DNA from: Rhodoferax sp. UBA5149
GTDB lineage: Bacteria; Pseudomonadota; Gammaproteobacteria; Burkholderiales; Burkholderiaceae_C
Assembly (NCBI RefSeq): GCF_002413825.1
Contig: NZ_DHXT01000112.1
Location: 5,927 to 14,487, forward strand
DNA length: 8,561 nt
Direction: 5' to 3'
In this document: one piece after another, positions 1 through 6,994 of the stretch
How positions within the stretch are numbered: the stretch's first letter is position 1
How the letters are laid out: every line of letters begins with the position of its first letter
Notes under the pieces: generated by a model
The model's input: only the letters and a program-made list of their open reading frames with translations
Told to the model about the DNA's origin: nothing
The model's database searches: none
Position numbers and translations under genes: made by a program

Positions 1-267
1 GATTTTTCCTTCTATCTGGCGATTCCCACGCTGATTGGGGCCGGCGTCTACAGTCTGTACAAAGAAAGGGCGCTGCTGTCCTTGGCCGACGTGCCGCTGT
101 TCGCGGTCGGCCTGGTGGTGTCGTTCATCAGCGCGTGGCTGTGCATCCGCTGGCTGCTGCGCTACATCGCCAGCCACAGCTTTGCCGGATTTGCCTATTA
201 CCGCATCGTCTTTGGCGTGGTGGTGCTGGCCACCGCCTGGAGCGGCACGGTGCACTGGGGGGTGTGA
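1..267 (+). CDS. uppP: Undecaprenyl-diphosphatase (UppP/BacA), C-terminal part, 5' end outside the window
   Basis: Integral inner-membrane enzyme that dephosphorylates undecaprenyl diphosphate to undecaprenyl phosphate, recycling the lipid carrier for peptidoglycan and other wall polymers; its loss or overproduction affects bacitracin sensitivity. The window opens in frame at Asp in DFSFYLAIPTLIGAGVYSL, the conserved membrane segment of the C-terminal half. A hydrophobic helix around LFAVGLVVSFISAWLCIRWL follows, then the family signature SFAGFAYYRIVFG and a last membrane helix ending HWGV and TGA at 265-267. About 88 residues are present, against roughly 270-280 for the family. The catalytic Glu-rich and SGxSRSG-type motifs lie upstream of the window. 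The reading frame is intact. The family call is firm from these motifs, and a distant paralogue is the only realistic alternative. Confidence 0.92.
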   Translation, partial: DFSFYLAIPTLIGAGVYSLYKERALLSLADVPLFAVGLVVSFISAWLCIRWLLRYIASHSFAGFAYYRIVFGVVVLATAWSGTVHWGV

Positions 268-314
268 GTTGCAGCTTGCCTCGCTGTCTTGTTCTGCGTT
301 ATCGTTGGGCATTG

Positions 315-337
315 GCGCATGTGAGGTGCTCACGCGC
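315..337 (+). other. Short GC-rich hairpin between uppP and the HD-GYP gene
   Basis: GTGAG (321-325) and CTCAC (329-333) pair around a 3-nt loop, and outer GCGC arms (315-318 and 334-337) extend the stem past a 2-nt bulge. It lies in the 108-nt gap after the uppP stop. No T-run follows, so a classical intrinsic terminator is not supported. It could be a weak terminator, a 5'-leader structure of the next gene, or chance in GC-rich DNA. I see no convincing -35/-10 pair in this gap. Confidence 0.3.
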
Positions 338-356
338 CGTGCGCTTGTCATCTCTC

Positions 357-364
357 AAAGGAAG
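357..364 (+). promoter_or_regulatory. Ribosome binding site that decides the HD-GYP start
   Basis: AAAGGAAG lies 11 nt upstream of ATG 376. A GTG at 364 is in frame and opens a slightly longer reading frame, but this Shine-Dalgarno sequence overlaps that GTG and could not serve it. ATG 376 is therefore preferred. Confidence 0.65.
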
Positions 365-375
365 TGCTGAGCCCC

Positions 376-1671
376 ATGCCGGACAATCACACGCTCTCCA
401 TGGACCAGCTTCGGGTTGGGTTGTATGTTCACCTTGATTTGAAGTGGTTTGAGCATCCGTTCGCGTTTGGCGATTTCAAGATCAAGTCCGAGGAGCAGAT
501 CAGGATCATTCGCAGTCTGGGTTTGAAAACGGTGCGCTTCAGCCCGGATTTGAGCGAGGGCACGCCACCGCCTCCCGTGGCCGCGTCGTCCGCGCCCGGC
601 GCCACCGCTGTCGCGCCGCCGACGGTCAGCCCGGAGCCCGAGCTGACCCCGGTCATGCTCGCCAAACGCGCCATGATGGCGCAGATGCAGCTGCGTCGGA
701 AGGACGCCGAGCGGATCGAGAAGGCCTTTGTCAACACCGCCAGCGCCATTCGCGACATTGAGAAGAACATGTTCAGCAAGCCGCTTGAGACCGTGCAGCA
801 AGCGACGAAACTCATCGCCCAAATTACCGATTCGATCCTCAGCGCCCCGGAGCTGGCAATTCATGTGATGGGCGACAAGATGGGGGGCGAAGAGCTGTAC
901 TTTCATTCGCTCAACGTCACCATGCTCTCGATGATGATCGCGCGCGACCTCAAACTGCCGGCCGAGGTGGTGGGTGCCTTGGGGCTGGGCGCCTTGCTGC
1001 ACGATATTGGACGCAAGGAAGTGCCCGACAAGATACTGCGCAAAACGGAAGCGCTGACGCAGGCCGAGCGCAACTTCTATGAAATGCACTGCCAGTATGG
1101 GGTCGACATCGGTCAGCGCATGCAGCTCGTGGCGCCGGTGTTGGCCATCATCCGGGAGCATCACGAGCTGTTCGACGGCACGGGTTATCCGGCCAAGCTC
1201 AAAGGCGAATCGACCAGCCTGCTGTCGCGCATTGTGGTCATTGCCAATTTCTACGACGAGCTGTGCAACCCCCCATTGATTGCCGACGCGCTGACGCCGC
1301 ATGAAGCGCTGTCCCTCATGTTTGCCAAGCTGCGCGGCAAGTTCGACCCCAAACTGCTGCAGGTCTTTATTCGCTGCCTGGGCGTCTATCCGCCGGGTTC
1401 GATCGTGCAGCTGTCCAACGGCGCCATCGGCATGGTGGCAACGGTCAACACGGCGCGACCCATGAAACCGACGGTGGTGGTGTACGACGCCGACATTCCA
1501 AAAGAGGAAGCGATGCTGCTGGACATGGAGCGTGAAACCGAGGTCAACATTGCCAAGGCCATCCGGCCGGCCCAGGTGTCGCGCGATGTGTACAACTACC
1601 TGAGCCCGCGTAAACGGGTGAGCTACTACTTTGACGCGAGCTCGTCACGACCAGAAGCAGGCAAACCATGA
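376..1671 (+). CDS. DUF3391 / HD-GYP domain protein (c-di-GMP phosphodiesterase family, divergent active site)
   Basis: Predicted soluble cytoplasmic protein of 431 residues (ATG 376). HD-GYP enzymes hydrolyse c-di-GMP at a di- or tri-metal site. Residues 4-60 resemble the DUF3391 domain (DQLRVGLYVHLDLKWFEHPF). Residues 61-90 form a Pro/Ala-rich linker (TPPPPVAASSAPGA). The HD-GYP core spans about 165-320, with E173, H177, H209-D210 (LLHDIGRKEVPD), H238 and H262-H263 in HHELFDGTGYP, so the GYP motif is intact. A C-terminal segment with PGSIVQLSNGAIGMV follows, as is common in this class. Two changes stand out: the last expected metal-ligand Asp is N291 (IANFYDEL), and the signature Lys after HD is R213. 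The stop overlaps the start of the kinase gene, so the two are very likely co-translated. Membership of the family is clear; whether it hydrolyses c-di-GMP or only binds it is open. Confidence 0.9.
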   Translation: MPDNHTLSMDQLRVGLYVHLDLKWFEHPFAFGDFKIKSEEQIRIIRSLGLKTVRFSPDLSEGTPPPPVAASSAPGATAVAPPTVSPEPELTPVMLAKRAMMAQMQLRRKDAERIEKAFVNTASAIRDIEKNMFSKPLETVQQATKLIAQITDSILSAPELAIHVMGDKMGGEELYFHSLNVTMLSMMIARDLKLPAEVVGALGLGALLHDIGRKEVPDKILRKTEALTQAERNFYEMHCQYGVDIGQRMQLVAPVLAIIREHHELFDGTGYPAKLKGESTSLLSRIVVIANFYDELCNPPLIADALTPHEALSLMFAKLRGKFDPKLLQVFIRCLGVYPPGSIVQLSNGAIGMVATVNTARPMKPTVVVYDADIPKEEAMLLDMERETEVNIAKAIRPAQVSRDVYNYLSPRKRVSYYFDASSSRPEAGKP

Positions 1672-3344
1672 GTGACCTGGCGCGGCTGATGCTTGACCAC
1701 AGCCCCGAGATGCTGCTGCTGGTCGACCCGGTATCGCTGGAGATCGTGATGGCCAACGCCACGGTGGCCAGGACGCTGGGTTACTCCTCGGAGCAGCTGC
1801 GGGGCTTGCCGATCACCGAGATTGAAAGTGCCTTGCAGGACGTGTTCTATTGGGAGGACGTTCGCGCTGGCCAGTACCTCGATGTGCAGGGCCAGGAGGG
1901 TCAATACCGCCGCGCCGATGGGGAACTGTTGACGGTCAGCAAGTCGGTTCAGATCCTGGACAATGAAGGCGCGCCCCTGCTGCTGGTGCAGGCGCTGCAG
2001 ACGCTCAGTGAACGTAAAGCGGAGGATGCGCTGGCGCATACCTTGTCGCAGCTGCGCGCCACCTTGGAGTCCACCGGCAATGGCATCCTGGTCATCGGCT
2101 GGCAGGGCCGGATCGACAGCATGAACCGCCTGTTCAGCCAGATGTGGGAGATCCCCGACGATTTGCTCGACGCGCATGACGATGCCCGCATTCTCGGTTT
2201 CGTCGCGGGCAGTGTGATCGAGTCCGAGCTGCTGCAAGCCCGACTGGGTGCGATCGTGGACAAGGGCGAAACGGAAGATCTGCTGCACCACCGGGACGGC
2301 CGCGTGTTCGAGGCCAGCTCGCGCCCTCAATACCTGGGTGAGCAGATCATTGGCCGCGTGTTCGGTTTTCATGACATCACCCAGCGCACCCTGGCCGAAG
2401 AGGCCTTGCGCGAGTCGCGCGATTTGCTGGAAGAACGGGTGCTGGCCCGCACGACCGACCTGGCCGCTGCCAACGAGACACTGGTGCAAGAGCGCGAGCG
2501 CCAGGCGGCCTTGATCAAGCGGCTGGAAGAGGCGCAGAACCAGTTGCTGCAATCGGAGCGCATGGCGTCCATCGGCCAATTGGCGGCCGGTGTGGCGCAT
2601 GAAATCAACAACCCGGTGGGCTTTGTCAACTCCAACCTGGGAACCTTGCAGGGCTATGTCACCGACATGCTGCGCTTGCTGTCAACCTACGAGCGGGCGG
2701 AAGACGCCATGGCCGGGGTTGCGGTGCTGGAAATACGACAGATCAAAGCCGACATCGACGTCGAGTTCATGCGCGAAGACGTCGCCAGCCTGCTCGCTGA
2801 ATCGCTGGACGGGCTCAAACGCGTGACCCGTATCGTGCAGGACTTGAAGGATTTTTCCCACGTCGATGAATCCGAGCGCCAGTGGGCCGATCTGGAGGCC
2901 GGGCTGGAGAGCACCTTGCGCGTGGTCTCGAACGAGCTCAAGTACAAGGCCGACGTCGTCAAGGAGTTTGGCGGCATTCCGCCGATCGAATGCTTTTCGT
3001 TCCAGCTCAACCAGGTGTTCATGAACCTGTTGGTCAATGCTTCGCACGCGCTTGAAGGGCATGGCACGATCACCATTCGCACCGGGCATGACGATGCCCA
3101 GGTGTGGATCGAAGTACAAGACACCGGACGGGGCATCAAGCCCGAAAATTTGACCCGGATTTTTGAGCCGTTTTTCACCACCAAACCGGTGGGCCAGGGC
3201 ACCGGGCTGGGCCTTTCGCTGTCTTACGGCATTGTGCAAAAGCACGATGGCCACATCGAGGTCAAGAGCGAGTTGGGGCAGGGCACCACGTTCAAGGTGA
3301 TTTTGCCCAAAAAGGCGGGCGCCGCGATCAAGCCCCCAGGTTGA
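1668..3344 (+). CDS. Soluble PAS-PAS sensor histidine kinase without receiver domain
   Basis: A 558-residue histidine kinase with no signal peptide or membrane helix, so it should sense a cytoplasmic cue. PAS domains are inferred at about 5-115 and 122-240, the second ending in the typical FGFHDITQR. A probable coiled coil (about 240-305, rich in Glu, Arg and Leu) leads to the H-box MASIGQLAAGVAHEINNPVG, with phospho-acceptor H311. Between the H-box and the segment RIVQDLKDFSHVD lies a long insertion, typical of the HPK4-like soluble kinases. The ATPase domain shows the N-box (NQVFMNLLVNASHA, N457), G1 (DTGRGI, from D485), F-box (FEPFFTTK, from F499) and G2 (GTGLGLSLS, from G511), all intact. 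ATG 1668 overlaps the preceding TGA as ATGA, and only a weak purine stretch (GAAGCAGG) precedes it, which points to translational coupling. No response regulator is in the window. The 3' end overlaps the convergent hydrolase gene by 17 bp. The signal sensed by the PAS domains is unknown. Confidence 0.93.
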   Translation: MSDLARLMLDHSPEMLLLVDPVSLEIVMANATVARTLGYSSEQLRGLPITEIESALQDVFYWEDVRAGQYLDVQGQEGQYRRADGELLTVSKSVQILDNEGAPLLLVQALQTLSERKAEDALAHTLSQLRATLESTGNGILVIGWQGRIDSMNRLFSQMWEIPDDLLDAHDDARILGFVAGSVIESELLQARLGAIVDKGETEDLLHHRDGRVFEASSRPQYLGEQIIGRVFGFHDITQRTLAEEALRESRDLLEERVLARTTDLAAANETLVQERERQAALIKRLEEAQNQLLQSERMASIGQLAAGVAHEINNPVGFVNSNLGTLQGYVTDMLRLLSTYERAEDAMAGVAVLEIRQIKADIDVEFMREDVASLLAESLDGLKRVTRIVQDLKDFSHVDESERQWADLEAGLESTLRVVSNELKYKADVVKEFGGIPPIECFSFQLNQVFMNLLVNASHALEGHGTITIRTGHDDAQVWIEVQDTGRGIKPENLTRIFEPFFTTKPVGQGTGLGLSLSYGIVQKHDGHIEVKSELGQGTTFKVILPKKAGAAIKPPG

Positions 3345-4143
3345 GCAGCGCCGCTTCCATGGCGGCGGCGGTGGCAATCGGTTTTTCCATGGGGAAGAGG
3401 TGGCTGCCGTCCAGCATCATGATGCGGCCTTTCGTGACTTTTTCGGTCATGGCCATGCCAACCTGCTTCATCTCCACCGAGTGAGTGCCACCCAGAAAAG
3501 CCACCGGACATTTGAGCGGGTGGCGCTTGAGTAGCGCGTCCAGGTTGTCGGGCAGGGTGTCGTAGATGGCGGTCTCGACCGCGCGGTCAAAGCTCAACAC
3601 CCGTTTTTTCTCCTCGCCGTGGCCCTCGTCATGGGTGCCGTGCGCGATGTAGTCCTGCAGCACCTGCGGGTCCCACTTGGCAAACGCTTTTTTATGCCGA
3701 AAGTGTTCCAGCGCGGCCTCCTGGCTGGGCCAGTTGTTGCGGCGCTGGCGGCTGATGGCGCCGGGGGACACGGCACCCACCAGCTGTGCGCGTTTCATGA
3801 CACCCAGGGTGGTGGCGCGCCAGCCGCCCAGAAGGGGCGAGTCCAGCAGCAGCACGCCACGCGCCAGCGCCGGCGCGCGCGCGGCGGCCATCAGGCTGAC
3901 AAAGCCGCCGAAGGAGTGGCCGGCCAGAAACACAGGCGCCCCCGCTTTGTCGACTTCGCGTCGCGTGAAATCAAGGAGCTGCTGCACCAGATGGGGCCAG
4001 TTGTTGGTGACGGGGTACTTGGCATCGTGGCCAAACTTTTCGATCGCCCTGACCGTGAAGCCGCGTGATTTCAGATTCTTGAACAAAACACCATAAGTGC
4101 TGGCAGCAAAACTGTTGGCGTGGGAGAAGATGATGTGGGGCAT
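3328..4143 (-). CDS. Alpha/beta hydrolase, second gene of the Anbu-type unit
   Basis: A 271-residue protein of the alpha/beta-hydrolase fold. The nucleophile elbow is GHSFGG with S77, and the catalytic His is probably H248 in DGSHLFPMEKP. The acid is less clear; D101 after strand LLL or E224 are candidates. The oxyanion region reads IIFSHANSF, with SHAN where many relatives have HG. The protein starts almost directly at this strand, so it lacks the usual first strands and is a compact version of the fold. No signal peptide is seen, so it should be cytoplasmic. ATG 4141-4143 lies 4 nt beyond the stop of the proteasome-like peptidase, with no close Shine-Dalgarno sequence (AGGA is 17 nt away), so it is probably translated by reinitiation from that gene. 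The substrate (ester, thioester or other) cannot be deduced. Its last 17 bp overlap the end of the kinase gene on the other strand. Confidence 0.85.
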   Translation of the reverse strand: MPHIIFSHANSFAASTYGVLFKNLKSRGFTVRAIEKFGHDAKYPVTNNWPHLVQQLLDFTRREVDKAGAPVFLAGHSFGGFVSLMAAARAPALARGVLLLDSPLLGGWRATTLGVMKRAQLVGAVSPGAISRQRRNNWPSQEAALEHFRHKKAFAKWDPQVLQDYIAHGTHDEGHGEEKKRVLSFDRAVETAIYDTLPDNLDALLKRHPLKCPVAFLGGTHSVEMKQVGMAMTEKVTKGRIMMLDGSHLFPMEKPIATAAAMEAALLNLGA

Positions 4144-4147
4144 GGGG

Positions 4148-4975
4148 TCAGATCAGCTTTTCCTGAGGTGTGGTGATTTTTTTCAGGGGCCGGCTGCGGC
4201 TGGATTGAATCATCAGCGGCACTTCGGTTGTTTCGCCGTTCCACATCGGGTCTTCAATGCTGTCAAACACCTCACGCAATTTTTGTCCCCAACTGCCGTG
4301 CAGCATCCTGAAATAGGGGTTGTTTTCGTCGATGCAGACCACCTTGTCGGTCTGGAACGTGTTGGCTTCATAGACCACCAGGTCCAGCGGCAGGCCCACT
4401 GACAAATTGGACTTGAGCGTGGAGTCCATCGACACCAGCGCGCACTTGGCGGCCTCGTCCAGCGGCGTATGGGGCGTGATGACGCGGTCCAGCACCGGTT
4501 TGCCGTATTTGGATTCGCCGGCCTGAAAGTACGGTGTCTCGGTCGTGGCTTCAATGAAGTTGCCGGCGGAGTAGACCTGAAACAGGCGCATGCCTTCGCC
4601 CTTGATCTGCCCGCCGAAAATCAGCGACACATTGAAGTCAACGCCCGACTGTTTGAGCGCCGCCCCATCGCGGTCGTAGACCCGGCGAATGGCCGCGCCC
4701 AGCACGCGCGCGGCATCAAACATGCTCCTGGCGTTCCAGATCGTGATGGCGTCACTGTCTTCGTGATCCTTGAGTTGCTCGACCTGCAATATCTCGCGCA
4801 CCGACTGCGAGACGCTCAGGTTGCCGGCCGACAGCAGCACCATGAAGCGGTCGTCGGATTTTTCGTAGACGATCATTTTGCGAAAGGTGCTGATCTGGTC
4901 CAGCCCGGCATTGGTGCGCGAGTCGGACAGAAACACCAGTCCGGCGTTGAGTTTGATGGCGACGCAGTAGGTCAT
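4148..4975 (-). CDS. Anbu-type proteasome-like peptidase
   Basis: A 275-residue Ntn-hydrolase of the proteasome superfamily, matching the Anbu family (ancestral beta subunit) rather than HslV. After Met removal the chain starts with Thr (MTYCVAIKLNAGLVFLSDSR). Counting that Thr as 1, D17 lies in SDSRTNAG and K32 in TFRKM, giving the Thr/Asp/Lys set of proteasome-type active sites. LLSAGNLSVSQSV matches the conserved Gly-rich segment that follows. The C-terminal 25-30 residues are basic (SRSRPLKK) and may be a small extension. Anbu proteins assemble into open spirals or rings; their physiological substrates are not established. Shine-Dalgarno CCAGG at 4983-4987 lies 7 nt before the ATG. The gene is first in a minus-strand unit with the alpha/beta hydrolase. 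The alpha-E, transglutaminase-like and ATP-grasp genes often found beside Anbu are not here. BPH-type betaproteobacterial homologues are a less likely alternative. Confidence 0.85.
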   Translation of the reverse strand: MTYCVAIKLNAGLVFLSDSRTNAGLDQISTFRKMIVYEKSDDRFMVLLSAGNLSVSQSVREILQVEQLKDHEDSDAITIWNARSMFDAARVLGAAIRRVYDRDGAALKQSGVDFNVSLIFGGQIKGEGMRLFQVYSAGNFIEATTETPYFQAGESKYGKPVLDRVITPHTPLDEAAKCALVSMDSTLKSNLSVGLPLDLVVYEANTFQTDKVVCIDENNPYFRMLHGSWGQKLREVFDSIEDPMWNGETTEVPLMIQSSRSRPLKKITTPQEKLI

Positions 4976-5058
4976 GTTGTTGCCTGGAGAAAAGTAAAAC
5001 GTGGAGTGCGGTTTTCACCTGAAATAAGTATTCGATTTTGTACCAGCTTGAGGCTGTT

Positions 5059-5076
5059 AATTCTCTACGCAGAATT
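5059..5076. repeat. Inverted repeat AATTCT-N6-AGAATT in the divergent promoter region
   Basis: Perfect 6-bp arms at 5059-5064 and 5071-5076 are separated by CTACGC. The dyad spacing of 12 bp between arm starts would suit a dimeric helix-turn-helix regulator. It lies about 85-100 bp upstream of the Anbu-type gene start. Function is inferred only from position; chance is possible. Confidence 0.3.
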
Positions 5077-5168
5077 CGTGCCGGAAATGTCCTCCCCGGC
5101 GGTGGCCCTGATCCCGCCTTGTGCTGCTCGTTATTCGGGCTCGCTGGATTGTTGGGCGACGCGGAGTT

Positions 5169-5180
5169 TTTCAATTGAAA
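5169..5180. repeat. Perfect 12-bp palindrome TTTCAATTGAAA
   Basis: This self-complementary AT-rich word stands out in GC-rich surroundings and lies 77 nt upstream of the FAD oxidase start. It could be an operator for that gene. No known regulator consensus is claimed. Confidence 0.3.
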
Positions 5181-5257
5181 GCCGGCAACGTAGCGGGAGC
5201 CGACCACCACAGAACCGTGTCGCACAATGCTTGCCTACCCACAATCAAGAGGCCGCC

Positions 5258-6994
5258 ATGACCGACTCCACCACACTTTCCCGCCGTGCACCCCGCCGCT
5301 TCTGGGGCTGGGGCCAGGCCGATGCCTCGCTGGATACGCGCGAACAGGCCACGGTAAAGACCATGGTCGAGCAATTGGAGGTGCCTTATACCGAGCGGGC
5401 AGTGCCGCAAGTGCACGAATTTACGCTGCCCTCGCCGCGCGTTGCCGCGCCCAAGGCCCTGGTCTCGGTGTTTTCAGCCACGCCACTGGACCGGCTCAAC
5501 CACTGCGTTGGCAAGAGCTATGCAGACCTGGCGCGCATGTGGCTGCGCGCCCCGCCCACGCCACCCGACTGGGTGGCATTTCCCGATGACGAGCAGGCGG
5601 TGGTGGACATTCTGGACTGGGCGCAGGCCCACAACGTGGCGGTCATTCCCTACGGGGGCGGCAGCAGCGTGTGCGGTGGTGTGGAGGCGGCGGTGGGCGA
5701 CAGCTATGCCGGGGTGGTTTCGCTGGACCTGGAACGCCTGAACCGGGTGCTGGAGGTAGACCCCATCAGTCGCGCGGCCCGCATTCAGGCTGGCGCGCTG
5801 GGGCCACAGCTGCAAGCCCAGCTCAAACCGCACGGGCTCACGCTGCGCCACTTTCCGCAGAGCTTTGAGTTCTCCACGCTGGGTGGCTGGATCGTCACGC
5901 GGGCCGGGGGCCATTACGCCACGCAGCACACCCATATCGATGATTTTGTTGAGTCCACGCGGTTGGTCACCCCTAACGGCATTCTGCAAACACGGCGTCT
6001 GCCGGGCTCGGGTGCCGGGCCTGCACCAGATCGGTGGGTGCTGGGGTCTGAGGGCACGCTGGGCGTGCTGACCGAGGCCTGGGTGCGTCTGCAAGAGCCG
6101 CCGTGCTTTCGTGTATCGGCCTCGGTCCGCTTTACGGACTACTTTGCGGCTGCACGTTGTGTGCGGGCATTGGCGCAGTCGGGGTTGAACCCGACGAACT
6201 GCCGTTTGCTGGACCCGATGGAGACCGTGTTTTCTGGCGTGGGCGATGGCCGTTTCGCCATTTTGGTGCTGGGCTTTGAGTCGTCCGACCACCCGCTGCA
6301 GGCATGGATGGCGCGTGCTTTGGATCTGGTGCGTGACCATGGCGGCACGTTTGACGCGGATGCCGTGGCCCGCTCGCTGGCCGCTCAAGGCGGGGACGAG
6401 CACCGCAGCGGTGCCGCCGGGGCCTGGCGCGACGCTTTTCTGCGCATGCCCTATTGGCGCGACCCGGCCGTTGGGCTGGGGCTGATCATGGATACCTTTG
6501 AGACCGCCATCACCTGGGATCGGTTTGAGGCGTTTTACGCCAGTGTCAAGGCCGACGTGGGAGCGGCGATCAAGCGCGCCACGGGGCAGGAGGCGCTGCT
6601 GTCGTGCCGTCTGACCCATGTGTACCCGGACGGACCGGCACCGTATTTCACGCTGGCCGCGCGCGGCGGCGCGGATGGCAGTGTGGCCAGCGCCTTGTCG
6701 GCCTGGCGCGACATCAAGCAGGCGGCCAATGCCGCAGTCATTGCGCACGGCGGCACCATTACCCACCACCATGCCGTCGGGCGTGATCACCGCAGCGGCT
6801 ATGAGCGCGAAGTGCCCGCCCTGTTTCGCCAGATGCTGGCGGCGGCCAAACAGGTGGCCGACCCGCAGGGCATCATGAACCCCGGTGTTTTACTGGATCC
6901 GGTGGCCCGGCAGGTGGGGCACAGCGGGATACTGGCACCGTCATTTTCTGGGTCTGATGTCAAGGCCGCAGCGCCCTGCAAAACACCGACGTGA
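5258..6994 (+). CDS. FAD-binding oxidase, alkyl-dihydroxyacetonephosphate synthase (AGPS)-like
   Basis: A 578-residue flavoprotein of the vanillyl-alcohol-oxidase/PCMH fold, closest in motifs to AGPS. The N-terminus RRFWGWG resembles the AGPS start. The FAD PP-loop is PYGGGSSVCGG (from Y132), followed by SFEFSTLGGWIVTRAGGHYA (E204 onward) and SEGTLGVLTEA (S264 onward). The C-terminal cap keeps the residues AGPS uses in catalysis: Arg in YWRD (R401), Tyr in PYFTL (Y463) and the His triplet H503-H505 in THHHAVGRDH. No signal peptide is seen. ATG 5258 is chosen because AAGAGG (5247-5252) lies 5 nt upstream; the frame is open far upstream (from about 4469), but that part runs antisense to the Anbu-type gene. 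In eukaryotes AGPS swaps an acyl for an alkyl chain in ether-lipid synthesis. In bacteria many such proteins are uncharacterised and may be hydroxy-acid dehydrogenases. No acyl-DHAP synthase or electron-transfer partner is adjacent, so the substrate remains open. Confidence 0.88.
   Translation: MTDSTTLSRRAPRRFWGWGQADASLDTREQATVKTMVEQLEVPYTERAVPQVHEFTLPSPRVAAPKALVSVFSATPLDRLNHCVGKSYADLARMWLRAPPTPPDWVAFPDDEQAVVDILDWAQAHNVAVIPYGGGSSVCGGVEAAVGDSYAGVVSLDLERLNRVLEVDPISRAARIQAGALGPQLQAQLKPHGLTLRHFPQSFEFSTLGGWIVTRAGGHYATQHTHIDDFVESTRLVTPNGILQTRRLPGSGAGPAPDRWVLGSEGTLGVLTEAWVRLQEPPCFRVSASVRFTDYFAAARCVRALAQSGLNPTNCRLLDPMETVFSGVGDGRFAILVLGFESSDHPLQAWMARALDLVRDHGGTFDADAVARSLAAQGGDEHRSGAAGAWRDAFLRMPYWRDPAVGLGLIMDTFETAITWDRFEAFYASVKADVGAAIKRATGQEALLSCRLTHVYPDGPAPYFTLAARGGADGSVASALSAWRDIKQAANAAVIAHGGTITHHHAVGRDHRSGYEREVPALFRQMLAAAKQVADPQGIMNPGVLLDPVARQVGHSGILAPSFSGSDVKAAAPCKTPT

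Larger units (their letters stand above)
4976..5257 (+). other. Divergent intergenic region between the Anbu-type gene and the FAD oxidase gene
   Basis: These 282 bp carry no credible gene and must hold the promoters of two divergent units. The part nearest the Anbu-type gene (about 5010-5080) is clearly more AT-rich than the flanking genes, as expected for a promoter. I could not pick a convincing -35/-10 pair on either strand; on the minus strand TTAACA (about 5055-5060) is only a loose -35 candidate. Two short palindromes are listed separately. Confidence 0.5.

Noticed and set aside
355..1302. Long minus-strand open frame (315 codons) opposite the HD-GYP gene
   Set aside because: Typical antisense shadow in GC-rich DNA: Arg/His/Gly-rich product, no motif, and the opposite strand encodes a clear protein family.
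1626..2600. 324-codon minus-strand open frame opposite the kinase
   Set aside because: It is the mirror of PAS and coiled-coil coding sequence, with no start signal and no motif.
4469..5257. The open frame of the FAD oxidase extends upstream to 4469
   Set aside because: It lies antisense to the well-supported Anbu-type gene and then crosses an AT-rich promoter region. AGPS-like homology begins just after ATG 5258, which has a good ribosome binding site.
5474..6790. 438-codon minus-strand open frame opposite the FAD oxidase
   Set aside because: The composition is low-complexity Arg/Gln/His-rich and no family motif is visible; the plus strand carries conserved flavoprotein motifs across the same stretch.
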